64,000 nt of DNA from Capsicum annuum (GCF_002878395.1 NC_061119.1:14174815-14238814); one strand, 5' to 3'; counted from the stretch's first letter, positions 34,601 through 48,389 are shown. A program made the numbers and translations. The notes: generated from the letters alone by a model not told the origin.

Positions 34601-35648
34601 AGATAAAGTTTATCGTTAAAATTCCCTTTTTAGATAAACTTAGCTAAGAATTAGTTATATGAATGCTGTTAAATTTTAAATTTTAAATTTGAATTTTCAG
34701 TTACATATTCTTCTACAATTTGAATTGAATACTAACTCTATACTAGATAAAACTGGATTTCAAATAACTCTTTCCTATATAATCTGATCTTTCAATCAAA
34801 CCTTTTATTTTTTTCTCTAAACTCTTTATTTATTCTCTAATTTTTCAATCATATTCGTTTATTGATTATACAATATTTATGGATGGTCATAATTATATAT
34901 TATTTGTGCATACATTTTTGCTACTCAAAGGTTAACTTTAGATTGTTTGATTATAATTTGTTAATAGTTTGTGTATTTGATATTACAGAGTTAATATGTT
35001 ATAAATTTGTAGTTTGTGTATTTGAAAATAATTATACTTTAAAGGAAAAACAAAAGATTTTTATTAGCTTAAATCTGGCAACCATTGTAGAATAGTCCTA
35101 AATAAACTTTAACTATTTTAAAATAATAATATTCTATTAATAAATAATAGTAAAACTCATAATATTACGCTTAGGATGGTATATTTAACCAAACAAAATT
35201 ATTATTTTTTTCTGAACTGTAAACACATTATCATAATCTTATCCCTCTCAATATTATAAAGTATATTTAAATATTAAATAAAAGATAATAATATTAACAA
35301 CAACAACAGCAACAGCAGCAACAACAGCAACAACAACAGCAACAACAACAGCAACACAACAACAACAACAGCAACAACAACACTAACAGCAACATATCAT
35401 TTAGTATAAAAAGATTAAGTTGTTACTCGTTCTTATCCATACTTTATTTAAAACTACACATATTTATCTTATAATTCATATTTGAATGAGATAGAATATT
35501 AGAAATTACTATTTGAAATTTTACCTTGTTACTTTATCCATTAACCACACAATTTAATATTCATAAAAAATATTGTATGAATTATTTTAATTACTATCAT
35601 TAAACTACTGCGAAATTGTTGTTCTTGTTAATAATATGTTATTGCTGC
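30364..35648 (+). mobile_element. run of Helitron-like units (copies B', B, C)
   Basis: At least three starts of the family phrase (TATATAAAAnnAAAACTAAAA or a variant) occur in the same direction: near 30,370, 31,655 and 34,262. Copy B (about 31,640-34,260) is the most complete and ends with hairpin CGCATCATGCG at 34,237-34,247 plus GGTACTTATAGT. Copy C starts directly after it (TATAAAGCAGAGGAGG) and is cut by the left end of CACTA-2. Units are rich in AAT/GTA runs; copy C also has an (AAC/CAG)n tract at 35,290-35,395. No protein domain was seen; open frames at 31,571 and 34,862 are low complexity. Helitron class is inference. Confidence 0.5.
33230..33660 (+). repeat. G-rich tract in Helitron-like copy B
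   Basis: Repeated GGG and GGGG runs on the plus strand separated by short spacers (such as GGGGTGGGTGGTGGAGG near 33,456), interrupted by A-rich linkers. Matches the position of a similar tract at about 18,170-18,420 in copy A. Such strand-biased G runs can fold as G-quadruplexes. Confidence 0.6.
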
Positions 35649-35669
35649 TACTACTAATACTAAGTAATA

Positions 35670-35830
35670 AAATTTTTCCAGAAAAGCGACCACATGTCGC
35701 TTTTCTGATTTTTTTTTATAGTGGTCGCTTTTTTTTTTTTCTAGAAAAGCAACCATAATGTGGTTGGTTTTTTGAAAATTTTCTAGAAAAGCAACCACAT
35801 GTGGCCGTTTTTATAATAATTTTGTAAACA
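35670..35830. repeat. CACTA-2 left subterminal motifs
   Basis: Three to four copies of a GCGACCACATGTnGC or AACCACATGTGGCC-like palindrome with TTTCTAGAAAAGC between them. They match the motif of the 61,630-62,410 array, marking this as the opposite end of the same element. Confidence 0.7.
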
Positions 35831-35999
35831 GAATAATAACATATATCTATGCTACATTCCATCAAACCTGCTATACAATACAACCCACCAATCAACATTT
35901 AATATACAATCAACCACGATAAGAATACAAATATTAAAAATCAAATTATTTATAAAATTTATCAAGGTTTCAAATTCAAACTACAAAACATACAAAAGA

Positions 36000-37859
36000 C
36001 TAAAAATTACAACTCATCATCCGCATCCTCATTCTCTGCCTCACCATTCCTCCTCTGTGGTGTAATAATCATCCTGTGGGTTTAGGCCTTTTGCAGCCCG
36101 AGATATGTCACCAGGACAAGGAGGAAGAATTCATGCAGATTGAAGAAAAGGGTTGATCTGCTCCTGCATCATCTTCATTTGTGTTGTAGTTTTCTCCGCC
36201 TTCTTCTTCGCCCTCTCAGTCTGTGCATCAAGCTTTTTAGTAAGTTGAGAAACCGTATTTTTTTTGTAAATCAATGGTTTCGCTTCAACTGTTGAGGGAA
36301 AGGATGAATCACCGGATGAAGATATAATATTCTCACTAAAACATTTCTTGTGGTAGCCATAGTATGCGCCTCTAATTGGAGAACCCACAGTTTGTTTCCA
36401 GTACTCCTCCTCTACATCTTCAGGTATTGTTTTACCCTGACTTTCAGGAGGCTGAGTACTACGGTACTCATTAATGAACTACATATATTTGTCCTATATT
36501 CAAAGTAAAGCAAAATTAATAGTGAAAAAATATTAAACTAGTCGTACTTGAATAATATCAATTTTGAGAAAAAAATCATAAATACAAAATGTGATTCTTA
36601 ATGGGTAGCTTTTGAACAAGGCTCAACTCAGACATCTTCATCTATTGGGTTCTTTTTCTTCTTTACATGGGTCTCCTCGAATACCTCATAAAAATCTACT
36701 TTCCTACCCAATTGTTTTTCCTGCATATGATAAAATTATTAATCTTTAAAAAATTAAAATAGAATCAAACAATTAAACCTGTAAAAGTTACATACCATTT
36801 TTTGCTCCACAGTAATCCGACTAACAGCTCCCGCAATATATAAAGAGCCACCCTTGGTCGATGCATTGTCTTTCTTCCCTTTTCACTCAACTTTTGGTAT
36901 TCTTCGCTATTCCAATAATGAAGATAATCTTGCCACATTCTTTCATCTATAAAACTTGGTCTTACCCTTTTTTTATCTGGCATAATCCAACAGACCGTTC
37001 ATTCTGAGTCTTGCTCTTTATAAAAATTCTTTTGTATAACAAAGTAATTTGTTAGATCCCACCAGAAATATTTCAACAATAAAAAAATATTTGATATTCA
37101 ATTTTTTGTTCTAACAATGTGTTAAGTAGTTGATAAGTTAAATCCTTACCTAAAATTCTTTAAACATTTCATTTCTATCAAATTCTGAAACCTTTTTGCC
37201 AACTAGTCCAATAGCCGTTGAAGTGCCGACAAATGCATTTAGTCGTAATTTTTTTAATTCTATCATTGGGCAAAAACCTACAACACAAGATCAAACATTA
37301 ATATCATAGAGCATAATAATATAGTAAATGAAAAATGAATAATGTTCTTATATTTAGAAATCTTACCCTGCTCCATATGGAATAATATACTGCCTCCGAT
37401 GATCATCTCTGTCTTCGGGCTGTGGAACAATTGCTACTGGATGCACTGGCGTGGGCGGATCTAAAGCACTGGATGGTGTGCCTCTAAGATGAAGATTTGT
37501 CAACCCAATAGGTCCAGCAGAATCACTGTGAGTACATGGGTGACTACTAGTAGAAAGTACAGCAGACGATGGTAGATGACTGTGTGTGCCAGCGGTCGTC
37601 TGATATTACTATGATGGCAGTGGCATCGCGATGAGAGATGAATAAGTCTCTGTAGATCCATGAAGTAGACCCACGTTCGTAGGATCAGGAACTGAATGAT
37701 GCGACAACCTAGAATAAGAGGGTTGTGTTGGCACGTCATCTAACTGACCATCAGATATATGAATACCTGTCGGTCGTCTATAAAGAGGAGGTTGTTTTTT
37801 CTTTTTTTTTTCTTTGTAGGATCAACTTTTTCCTTACCTTTGTCACCTTTAAATCCCAT
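36000..37859 (-). pseudogene. TNPA-like gene (Transposase_24 / Ptta-En-Spm type), decayed
   Basis: The second CACTA protein, which in En/Spm binds subterminal repeats and helps the transposase. The start chosen is ATG 37,859 (MGFKGDKGKEKVDPTKKK), followed by a Pro/Ser/Thr-rich region to about 37,385 with in-frame stops near 37,605. Then come small exons: LNAFVGTSTAIGLVGKKV near 37,200-37,260; the core near 36,770-36,980 with RPSFIDERMWQDYLHYW and SEEYQKLSEKG (usual W-x-x-Y...S-EKF-x-x-S pattern); LGRKVDFYEVFEETH near 36,660-36,715; and a coiled-coil-like C-terminus (LTKKLDAQTERAKKKAEKTT) near 36,131-36,388. Intron edges are approximate. Confidence 0.65.
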
Positions 37860-38955
37860 CTAAATTATGTAAAGTTAACAAGTAGTTAGTCCTTACAAAA
37901 TGAATATAAGAAAATGTACCTTTTAGAATCTTATAAAAAAGGAAGATTTTTTTTTGAAAAGAACACACATCCATTTTCAATTCATTAGTACACATTCCAA
38001 ATAACTAATTTCAAGTTTCTAATTCAAATTTCAAATCAATAAATTAGTATTAAAACACTAGTGAAATAGTTACATAACTATAGCAAGTTTAGGCTCGCTC
38101 CAACAACACGACAAAGACAAGAATATTTCTAATACTACATAAAACATGGAAAAGTGACAACAGTAATCTTACTCAGGATATTACATATCAATCTTAAACA
38201 AGAAACATAAAGTTAAATAGTACAAAGTATAAAGACATCAATACATAACAAATACAACCTACACAAACTAATTCTCCTCTCCTGAAGATTCTCCACTAAA
38301 CTATTCACCCTCTTAAGAAGTTTCCTCATCTTCTACCCACTTAGTCTCTTCTTCTACAATATTAACTTCTTCAAATATATTTTACGGGTGGTTCAAACTA
38401 TCCACTAAATCAATGTCCACTAACTGGTGATCAATCTGCATTTTATTTTGATACGCAGTCTCGAACACATCCTCAACTTACACCCATACTATAGACTTTT
38501 TTTTGATTACAGCCCACCAATCAGACTTATCTTTGTGCAATAGATAAGGAGCATAGTATACTTGTTTAACATTTTGCGCGAGAACAAAAGGATCGTAAAT
38601 AGATACGTCCTATTGTGCTTAACTTCAATGATGGTATGCTCCTTAAGTATTCTTGTTCCTCGTGTGTTTGGATCAAACCTCTTACATCAAAAGAGTATAA
38701 CTTTTTTTATTGGCAAACCAGCATACTCTATTTCTATGATCTCTTGTATGATGCTAAAGTAATCAACATCATCATCACCCTTAACCCAAACACCACTATT
38801 GTTTCTGTTCCTTGTTCTGAAATGTTCGTTGGTGGAAAATTTAAATTTATTTACTGTGTAATAGGACATTATATGATCTTTAACTGGTCCCAAAGAAATA
38901 TCTTTCAAAAACTGATCGTATACGGTCGCATTTGGTGAATGGTATACCTAAACAT

Positions 38956-38988
38956 ATTATATATCTATATATATCTATATCTATATCT

Positions 38989-39019
<31 letters not shown>

Positions 39020-39031
39020 TATATATATATT
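38956..39031. repeat. (TATATC)n and (TA)n microsatellite
   Basis: Hexanucleotide TATATC repeats followed by a TA run, lying between the DUF4216 and DUF4218 coding pieces, so probably intronic. Frames over it give only Tyr/Leu/Ile or Tyr/Arg strings. Confidence 0.9.
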
Positions 39032-42000
39032 AGTTTAAGAATGTGTAAATATTTAATTTTTTTTGACATATTAGTACACTTACACACCTCATATCTAAAC
39101 CATATTGCAAAGGATGCATACACTTGATTTAGGTGGAATTGAGTCTTAAATGAATTGAAAATCCAACATGTGAAACACAATTATTTTCCTTAGTGAAATG
39201 AGTAAATAAATATGATATGTTAATATTTAATATCCTTACTTTAGAAAGGGCTCAACTTCTGGACAATTCAGCAAGACATTCAAAGTTGTTGCTTTGTACT
39301 CCATAGTAGTGAGCCGACGAAATATGGTCTTTTTTGCCTTACTAACATATTGATTGAAAATTGATATTGGTTGCAAATGAGGATCATTCTCATCTTCCTG
39401 ATGTCGATTCGGTTTGTTTATTAAACAAGCAACTTGATTACCAAAGTAGTATGAACAAAATTGAGATATTTCTCTTGCAAGATATGCCTCAACTATAGAG
39501 CCTTCCACCCAATATTTATTTTTAGGACACCCTTTCAATTTTTCAATTGTCTTGCATAATATTAAGATTAGGTGTTTACTATATAAAAATAGATATGTAT
39601 GAATTTGAAGAATTATTTAATAAATTAAACATATTGCAATTGCTTACCGCATGCCTGGATACATCCACCTAGTTTGAACTAGACCGCCTAGACGAGCTTC
39701 GTGGACAAGGTGAATGAGAAGATGTTCCATCACATCAAAGAACCTAGGTGTAAAAATCTTCTCCAACTAGTTGGTGATAACAACAATATTACTTTTTATT
39801 CGATCCATATTTTCTTCTTTAATGTGGTGGAACAAAAGTCTTTGAAGAACAAACTAATCTCTGCTATCGGTTTCCATATGTTTTCAAGCAAACCAATAAA
39901 AGAAATTGGAAGTAATTGTTCCATGAAAACATGACAATCATGACTTTTTCATTCCATGTAAGATTCCTTGTGCCATATCAACCCTCTTTCCAAAATTTGA
40001 GGCATATCCATCGGGCATCTTTAAACTTTTGACCCACTCACATATTTTTTGCTTTTGGTCAAACTTGAAAGTATAACTAGACTTGTGCTTAAGAACATTG
40101 ACATTGGGCCCCTCCTGCAAGTGTAATTCCCTACACTTGCAATATTCTGATAAATCAAGTCTAGCCTAAGGATTATCCTTTGTCTTGCTGGTAACATCCA
40201 TAACTGTGTTGAATAAGTTATCAAAATAGTTCTTCTCAGTAAGCATGACATCAATATTATATCTAAGTAAATTATCTGGCCAATATTCTAACTCTCAAAA
40301 TATCTTTGCTTAGTCCAGTTATATGAAATGCCATATCCATCAAACCTATACATTGGTTTCTCACTAACTTTTGGAAAGTCCTAAACTATCTGCCAAATGT
40401 CATGACCATATAACCTTATAGGTGGACCATTATGTTCAGTTCTATTTTTTCTGAATGCGTTCTTGAGTCTCCTAAACTTATGATTAGGTGGTAAGAAACT
40501 ACAATGACAATCAAACCATGAATTTTTTCTGCCATGTCTTAATGTGAAAGATTTTGTATTTTCCATTAAGTATCGATAAGCCAACTTTCCAGCTGTCATC
40601 CACCCAGACAACATTCCATAAGCAGGGAAATCTTTAATAGTCCAAATTAGATATGCACGCAAATTAAAATTCTGTTTAAGTGAAATGTCCTAAGTTTTAA
40701 CCCCCTCATGCCATAAAATTTATAGTTCTTCAATCAAAGGTTGCAAGTAAACATCTATTTTGATTTTTGGATTACGTGGGCCAGGAATAACATAATTCAC
40801 AAATATATACGGACTAGTCATCAATATTTTAGGAGGAAGATTATATGGAGTGATAAATATAGGCCAACATGAATATGATGCAACACAAACAGAAAAAGGT
40901 GAGAAACCATCCACACACAATCCCAATCAAATATTCGTAGCTCAGCTGCAAAATCTGGATAAGTTGCATCAAAATACTTCCAAACCTTTCCATCAGATAG
41001 ATGCCACATAACACCAGCGGGCCTTCTATTTTCACTGTGCCATCTTATATGAGGAGATGAGCTGTTTGAAGAATACAACCTCTTTAACCTTGGTATTAGA
41101 GGTAAATAATGCATCGCCTTAATAGCAATTTTATTTGACAACCATGCTTATAGCGAGTGTGTTGACAAAAATTACAGGACTCTAGGTTAGTATCTTCCTT
41201 AAAGTATAACATGCAACCATTTTCACAACAATCAATTCTAACCAAGTAGAGACCTAACTTTGACACCCTTCTTTTTGCTTTATAGAAAAAATCAGGAACC
41301 TCTAAAGACGGTTCAAATAACTCTTTAATAAGGTCTATCACTAAGCCTATTCCCCCTTCAACAATATTCCAATCAGATTTAATACTTAATAATCTAACAC
41401 CTACAGACAATCGAGAGTGTGAACACCCGTCAAACAAAGGATGACTAGTAGCATGCAATTGTTCATATAAACGGTGCGCTTCTGTATTGGGAACATCTTT
41501 GATATTTCCCCTAAATTCTCCCCCGTATTGCATCACAAAAGCATCATGCCCATTTCTGTCATCCTAGTACCTTGATAGTTATTATGCCCTGCATACCTAC
41601 TACTTTCACCAACAACAAAGTTATTTTGCTCAACATCATCATGACTAGTATGGAATCTTAAAAAACCTCATGAAACTCTTTTCTATAAAGATGATCCTTC
41701 ACAACTGTAATGCCCCAAAAATAGGTCTCGAGATGTCACACGGTGCTCAAGACTATGAGTAGCCTCAAGCTAACCCTGTAAGCCTTCTACTAAATCTGAA
41801 ACTCATAATAAAGAAATATAATCGTATAATCAAAGATAAAATACTGAATTTTGTCTGAGCTAAGCTGGAATTAACTGAACATAATATCTGAAAATACTTG
41901 ACTTAAAAGTTTGAACAACCAACACTAGAAATTTGAATTATAACTAGAAGTCTGATAAGCCTCTACTACTAACAACTAGAGAGCCACTAGGACAAACCCT

Positions 42001-42293
42001 AGCTGGCTCGAACTGACTGAAAATACTAAATCAACTACTTTAATAAGCTGGAAAACTAAATAACTGGGTCCCTGAACTATGGGACTCACCAACTGTCGAG
42101 ATGTAGATGGAGATGCTCAAAATCACTCACGCGGCTGAAACTGAGCACCTGAACCTACATTATTAAACAATGTAGCACATAGACATATATGTGGATCAGT
42201 ACTTTTGGAATGTACTGAGAATGTGGGGGTGAATCCATAATTAAAAAAATATCTTAATGCTTATATAAACTTGTAAAAGAATGCATGCTAAGT

Positions 42294-45227
42294 TGTAATA
42301 CCTCATACTTTTCCTAGCTTGAAAAGTTTCCTAAGAATGTTATAAGCTTTCTTTGAAAGATGAATACACTTTTGTACACGTGGTTATTTTTAAGATTTTT
42401 ACTTTTCTTCATATGGGAAATTCAATAATCTTTCCATTGATACTAAATTTTCCCAAATTCGACACCCGGGTGAAGAGTTAGAGCCTTTTTAGTGAAACAG
42501 TGTATCACTTGAGCCTTCAGCGCGTCACGGAGATAGCTCAAATGACAATTGTCGATTTCCAGTGTTGTTCCGCAATAGTGTCACGTCTTGCCGAAATTCC
42601 AGGTCACATACAAGGTGGCAACGCGATAGCTCCGCATCGCACCACCGTGCAATTTCCCATTTGTGACTTTCCAGTGACTTGGCGCGATAGTGGCGCGTCG
42701 CGCCAAGGATGAAAATTGAGAAATTTTCTCAAAAATTAAATACGTGTCATGGGGTTAAAAAGGTCAATTTTCCACCCTATATAAGCCTTATAACATGAGA
42801 TTTATCCATAATTTAGCAACTTATACTCAATTATTCTCAAAAACTCTCAAGAAACAAGCACTAGGGTTTTCATAGAAGGTTCAATTCCAAGGGAATTCAC
42901 CGTCAAATTTCAAGAATCTCTCCGTCAATTTTCATAGAATCACAAGCTAAGGTATGCGTAGTGTTCATTCATGGACTTCTTTCATCCATAAAGCCCAAGA
43001 ATCTCTTTTCTAAGTTTAAGTTTATGGATTTCTTTATGAATTTCATGTTGAGTTTGTTTTGTTTATGTTAAGAATGTTCAATTGAATTCAAATCCATGTT
43101 GGGAGATCAATTTTATATGGAATTGATTTGTATAAATGTATATTCATGTGAACCTATGAATAAACCCTAGGATGATGAAATTAGATATGAATCATGATGT
43201 TTGATTGTTGTATAATGTTGTTTTCATGTGCTATGCCTATCATGTGTATGATTAAATGCCTAGATGAAGGAACAATGCCCAACTAGTATGATATCATGAA
43301 ATCCCCATGTATGTACAAGTTTATGCATATCACATATTTGATGAACTGCTTCAATATATAAATTATGAATTGTGTTGTTGGTCATGTGTTTAAGTAAGCC
43401 ATGCCATGTCAGTTTCTTCTTCTCGAGTCCTGGGGGTACTTTTACCCGAACATTTAGCTATGTGCCTAGAGCCATGTCATGTTTTCACGATCTCCTCAGT
43501 CAAGCTATGATCCATAGAACTCAGTCAGTCATGTGACTCAGGAAATCTCAGAAATCTCAGTAATCTCAGTATTTTAGTAATCTCAGTGATCTCAATAATC
43601 AGTAATCTCAGTAACCTCAGTATTCCCAGTCAATCTCAGTAACTTTAGTAGTCTCAGTCAGTCCTTAGAGCTCAGTTTATTCCGTCAGTCAATGAAACTC
43701 AGTAAACTCAGTTTAGCTCCGCTAAACAATACCACTAGTATCAGTTCAGTTCAGTTAATCAGTTCAGCTCAATTAATCAGTTCAGTATTTTTCAGATGGG
43801 AGTAGGATTCAGCACTGAGCGAGCCTAGGGATGGGGACTCACCTGCTAAATAGGATTAAGATCCCTAGAAGCAATCCCTAAGTTCCAAAACTATGTAGCC
43901 AATGTAGGTACAAGATGTCACCCATTAGATATGACTGACATACTCAGGGATCACCTGTTAGCGCATTTAAATGCATAGGACTAATCCCAGAGGTCACCCA
44001 CTAGATTAGGACTGACTCCACAACAGTTGTCTTTACCAGTGGCACGGTAATGACACCCTTCCAGCTGGGGTTACTGTTTGGACCCTAGTTAGCTTAGTAT
44101 GGGGCATGTCGGTTAGATGAATATATCCCACAATTTCAGTTACAGAATTAGGTCTGTCAAATACAGTCAATTCAGCTTAGTAGTATAGATTTAGGACTAT
44201 TAGATATAGTCACTCCTTATCATTATAAATAGGCCTCGGGATCACCCACCAGACATAACTCATCTTAAATATGGTCAATCAGTATCAATATCATCAGATG
44301 TAGAGATCACCCGCTAGATAGGACTGATTTTAGATTCAGTTAGTCAGATACAGTATGAAACTCAGCTAGTTCCATCAAATTCAGGACTGTCAGATATAGT
44401 CACTTATGTTATTAGTTATATCAGTTCTCAAAACTTATGTTATCAGTATTCAGCTTTAGGACTGTCAGATACAGTTAACCAGACCAGTTCTTCATAATCA
44501 AAACTATCAGAAATAGTTATTCATGTATCAGTCCCTCAGTATTCAGTAATACAATATCAGTCTTTTTTACTTATCAGTGACTCAAGGGTCAATATTAGTA
44601 GACTCAGTATTCAATTCTATCACGATCTCAGTTACAATTATGTAGTCATGCATATATTCTCATGTTTATGTTAGTTAGTCAGTTAGTATTGTTCATGCAT
44701 ATGAACCATTTGTATTCAGCCTACCTCACTTGCATACCAGTATATTCAAACTACTGACACATTTATGCTATGGTGTCTTATACCATAGGATTAGAAGTAC
44801 GAGCTCCATAGGATTAGAAGTACGAGCTCCAGAAAACCAATAGCATCCTAGTTCAGTGATCAGAGTTAGTAGTGAGTCCTCATCCTTCAAGGATATGATA
44901 ATCACATTACTATTTCAATTTTTAGTTTATTTCAATAGTTGGAGTTAGTTGGAAACATGTCCTATCAACTCTTTATTCAGACAGTTTAGAGGCTTTCAGA
45001 CTACAGTATGTTCAGACATTTCTCTTAGTTTTGATTTTGTTATACCATATTTTCCAGTTATGTACTAGTATTGAACCTTATGGCCTTTCAGTTCATGTTT
45101 CTGCATTTATGATATTCTTACTATTATTCAGTGCTCAATTTATAGATATCAGTCATGGGTTAGCTTGTGATTCTTTGGGGTCATGGGCACCGTGTAGCAT
45201 TTCGGGTACCAGATTTAGGGTGTTACA
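42294..45227 (+). mobile_element. solo LTR 1 (plus-oriented)
   Basis: 2934 bases from TGTAATACCTC to GGGTGTTACA, flanked by perfect TAAGT duplications at 42,289-42,293 and 45,228-45,232. Its reverse complement begins like the LTR starting at 63,176 (both share TTACACGGTGC/CTACACGGTGC-CATGACCCC), which sets its orientation as opposite to its host. A TATA-like CCCTATATAAGCC lies near 42,774. No internal domain, primer site or second LTR is present. A 25-bp tandem duplication (CCATAGGATTAGAAGTACGA...) lies near 44,784, and TCAGT words are dense at 43,500-44,660. Confidence 0.85.
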
Positions 45228-45921
45228 TAAGTGTAGATGACTCACATAGTCTTGAATAACTAAAAACTGAAAATCATAAATCATGAGTAATAAAGCATAC
45301 TGTATAAATCTTGTGAGTCATGACACTTAGTGCTATAAGCTGTACTTGTATTCTATCTTTAAATCATGCGGTCTGAGTGTAGAAAGGACTCTCTTTTATA
45401 TCTGTAAACTGAAAGCTAAAATCTCATGACTAACATCTTATATGAAATAATATTTGAAATGAATTGTGAGCCTTACACTTAATTTTCTAAAAGGTTTCCT
45501 GTTAGGATTACTCTTTTCTGTAGGCTTTAGGGTTAAGCTTTAGTGAGTTTACTTTAAAAACTTTTTTAAAAGGAAGGTTCTTCTAACTGACATAAACCAT
45601 GTGAGCTATTACAGAGTCCAACGTCTAGTTCTCCTAAGGGTAATACCTCACATTGGAGAGAGGTGACCTACTCTTTCCAGAGAGTATAACTTGAGTTAAG
45701 TGATCGCAATCTGTATCTATCATCCATATAAATTGGAAATAATCTGAATCTGTACCTATATTAGCTTGTAGTTCTGGGGAAGTAGGATGCACTAAACTTA
45801 AACTTCCCGCTCGGTGCTTAATAATACTTTCTTTAAATCTGTATGCTCATTCTGTAGGAAATCCACTTTAAAAACTAACATAAGGTTTATAGTGAAAACC
45901 AATTATGCATCTATCTATTTT

Positions 45922-48328
45922 TGTAATGCCCCGCGTCTACAACCTGGACGTCCATGATGCTTACAATCCTGAAGGACCACAAGCTAACCTATGACTAGTA
46001 CCTGTTGTGGGCACTGAATAATAATAATACTGAAAATATATGCAAAAGTTGGGCTAAAATCTCCATAAGGTTCATAAATTGAAAATGAATACTAAATACT
46101 AATAATAATGAAAAACTAAACATCTTTCTAAATAGTCTATTCTGAAAGCCTTTAACTGTTTGAATAGGGAGTTGATGGGATAAGTCCCCAACTAACTCCA
46201 ACTACTGAACATAGTGACTACTGAAATGCTGAAATAATAACTTTGTCCTCAAAATATGACGACTCACTACTATAACTATTGCTGATAACCTGAGTTGCCA
46301 AGTATGGTTAAGTGCCCGTGCGTATGAACCTACGATATAAGACATCATAGCGCAAAAGAAAAAGTATGCATCAGTACTTTGAATGTATTGGTATGCGAAG
46401 TGAGGTAGGCTAATATATATGGTTCATATGCATGAGATAATAACTGAATGAATTAATATCATGAAATAACTGCATGAGAGTACATAAATAACTGAAACTG
46501 CAGTAAATGTTAATTATGCAATACTGTGCATATGCGTATATATATACTGTATCTAAGATCATACTGAAACTAAATACTGAGTTTTGATAACTGAATAAAT
46601 GATATCTGAGATTACTAATAACTGTATTATTGATAACTGGGTGACTGTTTCTGACAGTTCTAATTCTGTAGAACTGAACTGAGCTCTATACTGAGTCTAA
46701 AACTGAAATTGTAACTGTGAGAGTGTTCATCTAACTAACATACCCTTATTATAAAATGAGTTGGGGTCCAACCTGTGACCCTAATTAGAAGGGTCTTAGC
46801 ACCGTGCCATGGTACTAACAATGGCTATGTGGATCTACTAAAGAATCACCCTCATCTGGCAGGTGAGATATGTGTTACCCTCACTGGTAGGTGAACACTT
46901 TATCAACCCTCAATTGAAAGGTTGATATATTTAACCTACGCTGGCTACGTAGTTCTGGAACTAAGGGACTGCTACTATAAGTCACACCCTCAACTGGCAG
47001 GTGAGCCCTCATCCCTAGGTTTGCTTGGTGCTGAATCCTACTCCCAACTGAATAAACACTGAACTGATTACTAAACTGTACTAGGCTTGGCTGAACTATT
47101 ACTGATCGTGTTGATAGATTAAACTGGACTGAGTTCACTGAGTTCTGTAACTGACTGAGTACTACTGTTCGCGATGTTACTGAGACTATTCTATAGCTTC
47201 TGTAATTCTATGTAAATATCTAGATTTTTGGGTATTGAATACTCCCAGGACTTGACAACATCAATAGCAAAACATGGCAAAATCTTGAAAGCATTTCATT
47301 AACTACTTATTCACCATGCACTCATTTAGACATTTGGTCAAATACTTGAGAGACATGAACTTGAACATGAATGGGACCACATGATAACATGTCATGAATT
47401 CATTACTCAATTTACATAGGCATTCTATTAAACACTTGGGGAGCATAATTAATGCACACGGAATTCATCAAAATATAAACATCATGGCTATAACATTCAA
47501 CTTGCAATTCAAGGATTTAACATGAGAATCACATTATTCTACATACATGCTAATTAATTCACTTGAAACTTGTAATGAAACTTGATTTGAAAACAAAACA
47601 TCAATAAATACATGAGCACAATCCTATTAAAAACATATAAATCATGAAATCAATAAACTTGCAGTTTAAAAATGGTTCTTGAATTCCAAGGGTGGAAGGA
47701 AACCTAAGGATGAACACCTAACATACATTGGTAATCAAATTTGTGAAAATCACTGGTGTGTTATTGAAGCTTGAACTTGAAATTGAATGACCTAGGGTTT
47801 TGTTATTGAGAGAATTTAAGAGAAAGTGAGTGATTTTTCCCTTAGGATAGCTAAATTTCATGTTTTAGGGCTGAATAAAAGTGGAAAAATTAACTTACCC
47901 CTCTTGATACAGACTTAATTACAGAAAAACATGCCTAGCGATACGCAGACCGATACCTCACGTCGATGGGGTCAACACGATGCATTGGTTCACTGGAAAT
48001 TGCACACTTGAGCTGATGATGATACTGTCAATTCAATGGACGACGCGATGCGAGATCACGTCGATCCACTATTTTGGACATCCAATTAGGCTTCTAACGA
48101 CGTTCGAAAAATCCAAAACTCATCCGAGGTGACCTATTGATATCCCGAATCATGAATCGACTTAAAAATTGATATTTTAAGGTCGCAAGGATAGAAAATA
48201 AAGCCATTGAAATTTTGAGGCAAAAAATGAGACTAAGTGTCAATACTTAGCTGAAATTTTCTAAGTTTGGGACCTCTTTTGGCATGCTATATATGACTAA
48301 AATGACTGAAATTTTGCGGGGTCTGACA
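45922..48328 (-). mobile_element. solo LTR 2 (minus-oriented)
   Basis: 2407 bases from TGTAATGCCCC to GGGGTCTGACA inserted in the 3' LTR. The break in alignment with the other LTR (near 51,630) is exact. The target duplication is decayed (ATTTT before, GCTT after, GTTTT in the intact LTR). It shares GAAGGACCACAAGCTAACC with the LTR at 63,176 in the same direction. ACTGA words are dense at 46,440-47,180, mirroring TCAGT in solo LTR 1. No coding region. Confidence 0.75.
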
Positions 48329-48389
48329 GCTTAAACTGTAATCAAACTAATCTATAGTCAAAACTGAAATCAATACTGTAAAGTGGAAT

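Noticed and set aside
42500..42712. 70-codon plus-strand frame
   Set aside because: Located in the GC-richer part of a solo LTR, with no known domain and no support from the related LTRs.
42294..45227. A complete LTR retrotransposon between TAAGT duplications
   Set aside because: No second LTR, primer-binding site or coding domain was found inside; a solo LTR explains it.
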